In this document: one piece after another, positions 6,036 to 10,640 of the stretch
Layout: each line of letters begins with the position of its first letter
Numbering within the stretch: position 1 is the first letter of the stretch
Translations under genes and position numbers: made by a program
From: Bacteriovorax stolpii
Lineage (GTDB): Bacteria > Bdellovibrionota > Bacteriovoracia > Bacteriovoracales > Bacteriovoracaceae
Reading direction: 5' to 3'
Assembly (NCBI GenBank): GCA_945862475.1
Contig: CAMAYW010000045.1
Location: 1-10,640 of the forward strand
DNA length: 10,640 bases
Notes under the pieces: generated by a model
Told to the model about the DNA's origin: nothing
What the model saw: the letters and a program-made list of their open reading frames with translations, nothing else
Database searches by the model: none

Positions 6036-6935
6036 TTATTGAATTGTAGCTGTGACAGGACAATGATCAGAAACGGAGGCGTAACTTGTGCCAAGTTCTC
6101 TAATTGGAACTTCGCGACAGTTTGCTTTCTGGCAGTGGCCAGTCGCCATCGCCTGAACACTATTTCTACTTTTAAGTTTTAATAACCCTTGAGAGACAAT
6201 AACGTGATCTAAAAGGGAAGGAGTTTCAATTCCATCATCAGTTCCACCCCAGTAATAGGCAGTACACTTAAGATTTGAAGATAAGTCAGTCATTCCAAGC
6301 TCTGACACCATTTTAGTTAAAATCTTGTAATCATGGCCTTTAGAAAGATACTCAGTGGTGTTCAAGTCACCAGCGATGAAGAAATCTTGAATTCCTGTTT
6401 TGGATTTAAGATCTTTAACCATCTTTTTTATAATTTCAAATTGCTTTGTTCTTTTTTCAATTGATTCACCTTGTGAACCCGATTTGAGGTGAGCTGTCAT
6501 GCCGTAAAACTTCTGGCCAGTCGCCTTAATGCGAAACAACCCAATCGCTAATGGCCGTGATCCAGCATCGCAAGACCCCTGGGTCCCTGGTTCACTGATG
6601 CTTAGGTCTTCATTAAAACTCAAGAGTTCAACTGTGTTCTTATTATAAAGAAAGCCAAGTCGTTGCCCATGGGCACCACCGCATCGAGAAACTTCAGTGT
6701 CATATCCAGGCATTTTTGACTGAACAAATTTGTCCCATTCAGCTGTATTATTTATTTCTTCAACACTTAAAACATCCACTTGAAGATTGTTAAGGATGGA
6801 TGAAAGCTCAACTTTGTTAGTTCTTATTCTATAGCGCTCATCATAATCAAAGTTTCTGATGTTATAGGCCCCAATCGTGAATGCCTTCGCAGAAAGTGAG
6901 GTCAATAAACTTAAGGCCAAAAAAGAGAATCTCAT
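6036..6935 (-). CDS. Secreted endonuclease/exonuclease/phosphatase (DNase I-like) family protein
   Basis: The EEP fold cleaves phosphodiester bonds with a metal ion; a secreted member most likely degrades nucleic acid outside the cytoplasm. The 299-aa product starts with a signal peptide, core FLALSLLTSLS, with a likely cut after AKA (residue 18). EEP motifs are complete: AYNIRNF (Asn25), SVEEIN (Glu60), MTAHLKSG (His149), AGDLNTTEY (Asp190, Asn192), LLDHV (Asp243) and the closing SDHCPV (Asp290, His291). Six cysteines (85, 122, 224, 268, 273, 292) all lie in the mature chain, an even number consistent with three disulfides in an exported protein. AAGGA lies six bases before the ATG. The gene is monocistronic: a promoter-like TATAAT upstream and a strong terminator just after the stop. 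Two dyads flank the promoter. Substrate (DNA, RNA or a phosphoester) is not decided by sequence; a scavenging or prey-DNA-digesting role is inference. Confidence 0.87.
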   Translation of the reverse strand: MRFSFLALSLLTSLSAKAFTIGAYNIRNFDYDERYRIRTNKVELSSILNNLQVDVLSVEEINNTAEWDKFVQSKMPGYDTEVSRCGGAHGQRLGFLYNKNTVELLSFNEDLSISEPGTQGSCDAGSRPLAIGLFRIKATGQKFYGMTAHLKSGSQGESIEKRTKQFEIIKKMVKDLKSKTGIQDFFIAGDLNTTEYLSKGHDYKILTKMVSELGMTDLSSNLKCTAYYWGGTDDGIETPSLLDHVIVSQGLLKLKSRNSVQAMATGHCQKANCREVPIRELGTSYASVSDHCPVTATIQ

Positions 6936-6942
6936 GAAGCGT

Positions 6943-6954
6943 CCTTATATAAGG
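6943..6954 (-). promoter_or_regulatory. Perfect palindrome containing the nuclease Shine-Dalgarno
   Basis: CCTTATATAAGG is identical on both strands. On the - strand its right half (AAGG) is the ribosome-binding site of the nuclease gene, and it lies just after the predicted transcription start. It could be an operator, or as RNA a CCTT/AAGG stem hiding the Shine-Dalgarno; chance cannot be excluded. Confidence 0.35.
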
Positions 6955-6967
6955 TTTCGTTAATTCA

Positions 6968-6973
6968 ATTATA
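6968..6973 (-). promoter_or_regulatory. Probable -10 box for the secreted nuclease gene
   Basis: On the - strand this reads TATAAT, preceded by TTGCT, and predicts a start near 6961 with a leader of about 25 nt. No good -35 hexamer stands at the usual distance. An inverted repeat ATAAG-N5-CTTAT (6971-6985) overlaps it and could bind a regulator. Confidence 0.45.
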
Positions 6974-7021
6974 AGCAATACTTATGTTAAGCCGGGCTAT
7001 AGTACTGAACGGTTTCGATTA

Positions 7022-7027
7022 TTGACA
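7022..7027 (+). promoter_or_regulatory. Possible -35 box for the 242-aa secreted protein gene
   Basis: TTGACA is a perfect -35 hexamer in the divergent intergenic region, but the sequence 16-18 bp downstream (around TTTTCA) is a poor -10. If used, the leader would be about 120 nt. Offered only as the best candidate. Confidence 0.25.
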
Positions 7028-7133
7028 AGTAAAAAAACATCCAATTTTCAACAGAGTGTAGCAATGACTACATGCGACATGAAGATTTTACAGGGTCTCT
7101 AGCGTCAGCAATTTGACTTTGTAGGTCGGAGTA

Positions 7134-7159
7134 TGGTTTTTAGGGATCATTCAAAACCA
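7134..7159 (+). promoter_or_regulatory. Leader hairpin next to a strong ribosome-binding site
   Basis: TGGTTTT (7134-7140) pairs perfectly with AAAACCA (7153-7159) across a 12-nt loop. The stem ends one base before AGGGGG (7161-7166), the Shine-Dalgarno of the gene starting at 7171. It could stabilise the mRNA 5' end or keep the ribosome site open; no known riboswitch is recognised. Confidence 0.35.
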
Positions 7160-7170
7160 AAGGGGGATGC

Positions 7171-7899
7171 ATGGGTTTGAATCTGAAAAAGATTTTATTC
7201 GTTTCTTTATTCCTAGGAGTAGGAGCAGTACAAGCGGATACAGATCAAGACCACTACACGATTTCTAAAATGAAAGTTTCTGAAGTTGAAAGTGTTGTTT
7301 TAGGTCAAAGTCAGGTGAAGCTCCTTCAAGAAAGGTCACTTGTCTCTCTGGCCCTACCACAAGATGGTCAACCAAGTAGAACGGAACAAGCGGGTAAGGT
7401 CATTGCTGTTGCTCGTGATTTAGTCGCTTTAGGTGAAGACGTTTATCGCTTAGTGATTAAGGGGAAGCCAACAAATACTACCGTTTATTCTCCGATAAGT
7501 GTTATTCCAAGAGTTAACGGTGCTGCTGTCGATATGCTTGATACTGAAGGGTGGAGTGCCCCAGTGAAAAGAACGTACCAGATTGATTATGAAAATCTCT
7601 ATGGAATAACAGTCGTTTCATACCGCTACAGTATCATCTATTCATATAATGGATCATATGATGGAAAGGGGTCTTACCTTACTTCTGTACAAATTGTTCC
7701 CGAGAATGTGAGAACGCTTTTTGGATTTGATTTTACCGCCACGATGAAACTTGGTGGAATTCAAAACCAAGGCACTAAGACGAATCCTATAGCTGGAGTT
7801 ACTGTCCTCATGGAGTATACGGTGAGCTCAATTATGAATGCTAACAATCAGGTTGATAGTTACTTCATCACTGGTCGCGGTGGTTTCAAAAGACTTTAG
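7171..7899 (+). CDS. Secreted protein of unknown function
   Basis: I do not recognise the family. The 242-aa product begins with a clear Sec signal peptide: basic GLNLKK, core ILFVSLFLGVG, and AVQA as the likely cleavage site after residue 22. The mature part has no cysteine and no lipobox, so it should be periplasmic or released. The N-terminal third (about 28-85) looks partly helical (MKVSEVESVVLGQSQVKLL). The rest is rich in Tyr, Val, Ser and Gly with short beta-strand alternation (VVSYRYSIIYSYNGSY, FDFTATMKLGG, GVTVLMEYTVSS), suggesting a beta-sandwich or barrel-like domain. AGGGGG four bases before the ATG is a strong ribosome site. It stands alone on the + strand between two - strand units, and its TAG overlaps the opposing gene's stop codon. 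The protein is convincingly real because of the signal peptide and ribosome site. Confidence 0.85.
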   Translation: MGLNLKKILFVSLFLGVGAVQADTDQDHYTISKMKVSEVESVVLGQSQVKLLQERSLVSLALPQDGQPSRTEQAGKVIAVARDLVALGEDVYRLVIKGKPTNTTVYSPISVIPRVNGAAVDMLDTEGWSAPVKRTYQIDYENLYGITVVSYRYSIIYSYNGSYDGKGSYLTSVQIVPENVRTLFGFDFTATMKLGGIQNQGTKTNPIAGVTVLMEYTVSSIMNANNQVDSYFITGRGGFKRL

Positions 7900-8144
7900 A
7901 GATAACTCACGAATATTTTTCCATCCTTCTGGCGCTCAAGAAAAGTCTTGAGCGTCAGCTTACAAGTTAGCCAATCATTTTGAATTGAACACTTTTTACA
8001 TACACCCTCCCCATCACAAGATGAGGCAATGGTGATTCCTTTTTCTCGTAACCAGCTCAGTAAGTTTTTTTCAAGATCATAATCCAAATAATAAATTTCT
8101 CTTGATGATTGGGAGGCAAGACCGATGATTCGAATTACTGACAT
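7896..8144 (-). CDS. Compact [2Fe-2S] ferredoxin-like protein
   Basis: The 82-aa product resembles the beta-grasp ferredoxin family, which carries single electrons on a [2Fe-2S] cluster. Residues 16-40 look like the second strand and helix (IYYLDYDLEKNLLSWLREKGI). The cluster loop is SSCDGEGVCKKC at 41-52, giving Cys43-x5-Cys49-x2-Cys52 with the family's C-x-G-x-G-x-C core. A fourth cysteine, Cys61, follows in 'LTCKLTL', matching the usual R-L-x-C strand. Only eight residues separate Cys52 and Cys61, whereas typical family members have about 30, so the region between strands is almost entirely deleted. No signal peptide is seen, so it is probably cytoplasmic. It is the last gene of a - strand unit, overlapping the lipoprotein gene by 10 bp, and its stop overlaps the convergent gene's stop. 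The partner is unknown. Cluster binding is likely but not shown. Confidence 0.72.
   Translation of the reverse strand: MSVIRIIGLASQSSREIYYLDYDLEKNLLSWLREKGITIASSCDGEGVCKKCSIQNDWLTCKLTLKTFLERQKDGKIFVSYL
7933..7954. repeat. Inverted repeat inside the 3' end of the ferredoxin-like gene
   Basis: CGCTCAAG (7933-7940) and CTTGAGCG (7947-7954) form a perfect 8-bp stem with loop AAAAGT. It lies 34 bp beyond the stop of the convergent + strand gene and could halt its transcription, but no T run follows on either strand, so it is not a standard intrinsic terminator. Confidence 0.45.
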
Positions 8145-9388
8145 GAAAAATTTCCGGGATTTCGATCATCAATGATAAATCGATGACCCTCTTTAAATTG
8201 AGTAAAGGCCCATATATTTCCTAATTTATCAGCATTGTAGATGGGAAGCGGAAATTTCAAAAGATTTTCAATTTGTTCTTTAGAACTTCTCTTGGATTCA
8301 ATCACAAGTCTCGTTGGATCAGAAAGGAATAAATGCCTTGAGTGTCTTATCAGTTTATCAACCTCAGACGTTTTCATACTACTTGCAAGTCCATACCTTA
8401 CTAATTGAAATAGATGCTGACCTGGGTCTCGACTTTGGTTTGAGAAGGCCCAAATTTTTGAGTTCTCATTTTCAATCATACAGACCGCAGAACTTCGAAC
8501 CTTGGATTCACCCTGAAATAGGGAAGTTCCATGGAGGGATTCAATGGTCGACAATTTTTGCGACGAGGAGGAGAAAAAAGCAGACTCCCCTATAGAGAGG
8601 CCATAGATATTACCAACGGGAAGAACCTTATCGATGAGAAAAATTGAATTATCATAGAGATTAAAATCGTAGTTACACTTTCCTTGAGAGCCTTTTTCTG
8701 TCTCAAAGGGAACGAGGGAAGTATTCACAAGAATTTTTTGCTTACTTTTATTTTGACGAAAATGTCGAATGAGACTCAAAAGATCAACATCGGGAGATGT
8801 TTCATTCTCCTTTAAGACATCAGCCCCTCTAAAATAATAAGGAGAAAGTTCTTCGCTGGATTTAAGATTAGCAAGATTTTTGACTAAAAATGCTTCGAAC
8901 TCTTTATTGATTTTGAGTTTATTTTTAAAATGATTATTGATGTATGAGGCATAGAATTCTAAGGATTTCTTTTTACCAAATTTTTCTAAAATCCATTCAA
9001 GCCCAAATAAAAAGGGATATTGATTCTTGGGTTCTTCGGAGAAAAAATCAAAATAATAACTTTTACCATTCATCTCCATGAGCACTTGAAGTCTTGAAGT
9101 TGGCGATGATTGATCGGGTCTTATGGAGAGTTGAAGAAGATTCCATAAAGCAAAGTGATCCAGAAAATCGAGCTGGTTACCACTACTCTTCATAGAATCA
9201 AGGTAGACAGTCTCCGAATGAGCATCTGAACCGACAATTTGTGCTTTAACATCTTTCTCGATGGGACAATACGTAGGGGGGGAGACTTTATCCAACGACT
9301 CCTTTGAAATCTTAACCAGAGGAGTTTCAATTCTACTGATGAAAAGTGAGCAGGAACTTATTAAAAGTAAGAGGGCCAGTTTAAACAT
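8135..9388 (-). CDS. Large lipoprotein of unknown function
   Basis: I do not recognise the family. From ATG 9388 the product is 417 aa with a short lipoprotein signal MFKLALLLLISSC, so Cys13 is the lipidated residue. The next residues are Ser-Leu, so outer-membrane sorting is plausible by the usual +2 rule. No transmembrane segment follows. The mature chain is mixed alpha/beta with aromatic-rich patches (SYYFDFF, LEFYASYINNHF) and four further cysteines (in PTYCPIE, GKCNYDF, AVCMIEN and the C-terminal SCQ), possibly two disulfides. An ATG at 9400 is in frame, but 9388 is preferred because AGGAAG (9392-9397) is well placed for it and nothing suitable precedes 9400. It overlaps the upstream gene by 8 bp and the ferredoxin-like gene by 10 bp, so the three are probably translated together. 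A role in an envelope process is inference only. Confidence 0.85.
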   Translation of the reverse strand: MFKLALLLLISSCSLFISRIETPLVKISKESLDKVSPPTYCPIEKDVKAQIVGSDAHSETVYLDSMKSSGNQLDFLDHFALWNLLQLSIRPDQSSPTSRLQVLMEMNGKSYYFDFFSEEPKNQYPFLFGLEWILEKFGKKKSLEFYASYINNHFKNKLKINKEFEAFLVKNLANLKSSEELSPYYFRGADVLKENETSPDVDLLSLIRHFRQNKSKQKILVNTSLVPFETEKGSQGKCNYDFNLYDNSIFLIDKVLPVGNIYGLSIGESAFFSSSSQKLSTIESLHGTSLFQGESKVRSSAVCMIENENSKIWAFSNQSRDPGQHLFQLVRYGLASSMKTSEVDKLIRHSRHLFLSDPTRLVIESKRSSKEQIENLLKFPLPIYNADKLGNIWAFTQFKEGHRFIIDDRNPGNFSCQ

Positions 9389-9704
9389 TTTCTTCCTCAT
9401 CTAAAATAATATCCGGGGAAGAGTGGGTGTGCGAGAGTTTAAATCTTTCATGTAAATCTTGTTTTAAGTCCATTTCGTAAATCTTTTTCTGATTCGTTTT
9501 TAAAACACCAATCAAAAAAATCCCGTTGGGTGTCGTTTGAGTTTGGAGCGACTCTAATTCATACCCAGTTTCAAAAATTCCTCGCATAATTTTATCAAAT
9601 TCGATCTCCCTGTACCCATTTTTCCTGAGTGGGGGCGCCGGAATGAAGAAAGTGAAGGTTGATTTGAAAATTTTTTTTCCTGATCTTGGGGATCGGCTAC
9701 TCAT
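9381..9704 (-). CDS. Small protein of unknown function, first gene of a three-gene unit
   Basis: I do not recognise the family. ATG 9704 is chosen (107 aa) because TGGAGT lies eight bases upstream; an in-frame ATG at 9725 has no ribosome site. The first 15 residues are basic and Ser-rich (MSSRSPRSGKKIFKS). Then come a strand FTFFIPAP, an amphipathic helix around 'EFDKIMRGIFETGYELESLQ', and a strand 'GIFLIGVLK', a beta-alpha-beta pattern vaguely like small DUF4177-type domains, which I offer only as a hint. The tail is acidic (ILDEEEN). No signal peptide, membrane segment or cysteine is present, so it should be cytoplasmic. It overlaps the lipoprotein gene, whose Shine-Dalgarno is encoded in this gene's final DEEEN codons. 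The gene is likely real from its coupling and ribosome site. Confidence 0.72.
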   Translation of the reverse strand: MSSRSPRSGKKIFKSTFTFFIPAPPLRKNGYREIEFDKIMRGIFETGYELESLQTQTTPNGIFLIGVLKTNQKKIYEMDLKQDLHERFKLSHTHSSPDIILDEEENV

Positions 9705-9759
9705 GTGATTTACTCCAGTAATCATAAGGTTTCAGTACGTTGAATCCTTCTGCTTCAAT

Positions 9760-9789
9760 ATTGTAAGCCTATGAGAGATGAAATGTTGA
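9760..9789 (-). promoter_or_regulatory. Candidate promoter for the 107-aa/lipoprotein/ferredoxin unit
   Basis: On the - strand, TCAACA (9789-9784) and TACAAT (9765-9760) are separated by 18 bp, each close to the sigma-70 hexamers. The predicted start near 9753 would give a leader of about 50 nt before ATG 9704. Confidence 0.4.
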
Positions 9790-9849
9790 GAAGTTCTTTC
9801 GTTTGTTAAACAGATTCGCTTGGAAAAACTTTCCTCATGATATTTTTCT

Positions 9850-9876
9850 TTGTACAAAAAAAAGTTTGGGTATAAT
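9850..9876 (+). promoter_or_regulatory. Promoter of the candidate small RNA
   Basis: TATAAT (9871-9876) is a perfect -10 box, followed by AAAAG. The best -35 is TTGTAC (9850-9855), with a short 15-bp spacer and an A-rich stretch between. Transcription would start near 9883. Confidence 0.55.
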
Positions 9877-9882
9877 AAAAGT

Positions 9883-9957
9883 AAGATGTGACAGGATGTC
9901 ACTCTCAAAGGCATGATGCCGAAAAGAAGGGAGCCAAGCAGGGGCTCCCTTTTTTTA
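9883..9957 (+). ncRNA. Candidate free-standing small RNA with a GGA-loop hairpin
   Basis: About 75 nt lie between a perfect -10 box and a strong terminator, with no gene following on this strand. Three stem-loops are seen: GTGACA-GGA-TGTCAC (9888-9902, perfect 6-bp stem), GGCA-TGA-TGCC (9910-9920), and the terminator stem (9927-9951). The linkers CTCTCAAA and GAAAAGA are unpaired. The first loop presents GGA in the context ACAGGATGT, close to the known CsrA/RsmA binding consensus (ACARGGAUGU), one base short. It could act as a trans-acting or protein-titrating RNA. No known RNA family is recognised by eye. It also runs antisense to the expected 3' region of the - strand gene ending at 10050. 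Confidence 0.6.
9927..9957 (+). terminator. Strong intrinsic terminator, possibly bidirectional
   Basis: AAGGGAGCC (9927-9935) pairs with GGCTCCCTT (9943-9951) around AAGCAGG; TTTTTT continues after the stem on the + strand. On the - strand the stem is followed by a looser CTTTTC, so it may also end transcription from the gene that stops at 10050, about 100 bp away. Confidence 0.85.
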
Positions 9958-10049
9958 TGTTCTACCATCCCAGTTAGCTTATAATTCTGACTAAATTACA
10001 TTAAATTAAGTGTTGTTTTTAAGAAATTTTAATTTTTTAAAGCTCTAAA
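9958..10049. other. AT-rich intergenic stretch with no feature seen
   Basis: Together with 9705-9957 this is a stretch of about 345 bp without a convincing protein gene. The part beyond the small RNA terminator is AT-rich 3' flank of the - strand gene; I see no promoter, repeat or coding signal in it. Confidence 0.6.
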
Positions 10050-10640
10050 CTAAAATTGGCACTTTATTTTTGGAAAAACTGGATTCTGAATGTCATATTT
10101 CTCTGAAAGTGCGGACCATCTTTGGAGCTTATCGTAGAAGATAATGAACTTATTTTCGGGCACGTTTCCTATATAATTGAAATCCAAAGTGAGACTAAGA
10201 TAATTTTTACGACTTATTCCTAAACACGCATCATCGTGGCAAACCTTAGAAAGATAAGGAGGCCAAGCTTGGTAATTAAATTGATTAGAAAACATCCTGA
10301 CGTTTTCATCAAATTTGGATGAAATTCTCAATCCAAAATTAAGATCTGGAATGGAAGAGAAGATGGGAGTTTTGCCTCTTTCGGGTATTTCTTGGATTCT
10401 ATTGATTTCAGGAATTGATCCACGACCTAAACTTGTAGGTAGATTTTGGATGGTTCCAAGTTTTCGGTAAATGAAGCCTTTAAATTCTTCAAAATCTGCT
10501 TTGGGATCGGTGAAATTTATGACTAAGCGATATTTTGTATTACTAGTAAAAAGATTCTCATCAATTTCTATCCCACTACCTCTGAGTTCCCCTTGAAATC
10601 TCGGTTCTGCAATCCCACCGTCAAACCAGCTCTCTAACAT
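10050..10640 (-). CDS. Protein of unknown function, 3' part (gene runs off the right edge)
   Basis: I do not recognise the family. The frame is open to the edge for 196 codons; the ATG that happens to be the last three bases of the window may be internal, since nothing upstream can be seen. The visible chain starts with 'WFDGGIAEPRFQGEL' and continues with beta-type alternation (KYRLVINFTDP, NYLSLTLDFNYIG, NKFIIFYDKL) and a Pro/Gly-rich middle (about 68-95). Cysteines occur as a C-x4-C pair in 'KVCHDDACLG' (about 133-138) and near the C-terminus (KCQF), suggesting an exported, disulfide-bearing protein, but no signal peptide can be checked. The AGGGAGCC hairpin about 100 bp past its stop may be its terminator. 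It is a real reading frame by length and composition. Confidence 0.7.
   Translation of the reverse strand: MLESWFDGGIAEPRFQGELRGSGIEIDENLFTSNTKYRLVINFTDPKADFEEFKGFIYRKLGTIQNLPTSLGRGSIPEINRIQEIPERGKTPIFSSIPDLNFGLRISSKFDENVRMFSNQFNYQAWPPYLSKVCHDDACLGISRKNYLSLTLDFNYIGNVPENKFIIFYDKLQRWSALSEKYDIQNPVFPKIKCQF

Noticed and set aside
5945..6160. 71-aa - strand frame overlapping the nuclease 3' end and its terminator
   Set aside because: It crosses a strong terminator and lies in another frame of a well-supported nuclease gene.
7113..7142. TTGACT followed by TATGGT/TTTTTA as a promoter for the 242-aa protein
   Set aside because: TATGGT is only 13 bp from the -35, too close, and TTTTTA is a poor -10; no better than the TTGACA at 7022.
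8314..8595. 93-aa + strand frame antisense to the lipoprotein gene
   Set aside because: The lipoprotein gene has a lipobox, a ribosome site and overlaps with neighbours; the antisense frame has none of these.
9883..9957. Known riboswitch (c-di-GMP, preQ1, fluoride or similar)
   Set aside because: None of the conserved core sequences I know is present, and no gene follows on the same strand to be controlled.
9732..9968. Possible 78-aa reading frame on the - strand
   Set aside because: It starts without a ribosome site, runs straight through the strong terminator and the small RNA stems, has Cys/Leu-rich low-quality composition, and resembles no protein.
1..10640. tRNA or rRNA genes, CRISPR arrays, insertion sequences, phage or toxin-antitoxin genes
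   Set aside because: No cloverleaf, spaced direct repeats, transposase motifs, long terminal inverted repeats or paired toxin-antitoxin frames were seen by reading both strands.

Overview
The window is about 10.6 kb of AT-rich (by eye, under 40% GC), gene-dense DNA from a Gram-negative bacterium. An outer-membrane LptD, LPS-type export machinery and several lipoproteins support the Gram-negative call. Base composition, many secreted proteins of unknown family and a secreted nuclease would fit a Bdellovibrionota/Bacteriovoracales-like organism, but this is inference. No tRNA, rRNA, CRISPR array, insertion sequence or phage gene was seen.

Region 1 (1-5370, + strand) is one uninterrupted chain of six genes, each overlapping the next. 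They are the 3' end of folC, lptD, a PabA/TrpG-type glutamine amidotransferase, a degenerate TrpF-like protein, surE, and an NlpD-like M23 lipoprotein. Start/stop overlaps of ATGA type and overlaps of 20 and at least 83 bp imply translational coupling. The chain mixes folate metabolism, LPS insertion into the outer membrane, a nucleotidase, and a cell-wall peptidase or its regulator. The TrpF-like protein lacks the residues known to be needed for isomerase activity.

Region 2 (5371-6935, - strand) holds an Orn-like DEDDh exonuclease, whose stop codon directly abuts the M23 stop, and a secreted endonuclease/exonuclease/phosphatase-fold protein. A strong hairpin terminator separates the two. The nuclease promoter region carries two small dyads, one containing the Shine-Dalgarno sequence.

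Region 3 (6936-7899, + strand) has a 235-bp divergent intergenic region and a secreted protein of unknown family. Its stop codon overlaps the stop of the opposing gene.

Region 4 (7896-9704, - strand) is a tightly overlapping three-gene unit: a 107-aa protein, a large lipoprotein of unknown function, and a very compact [2Fe-2S] ferredoxin-like protein with only eight residues between its third and fourth cysteines.

Region 5 (9705-10049) carries no convincing protein gene. Its main content is a probable free-standing small RNA of about 75 nt on the + strand: perfect TATAAT box, a hairpin presenting GGA in its loop, a second small hairpin, and a strong intrinsic terminator. The window ends inside an unrecognised - strand gene (10050-10640). 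The best leads for something undescribed are this small RNA, the TrpF-like pseudoenzyme, the compact ferredoxin and the LptD cysteine pattern.
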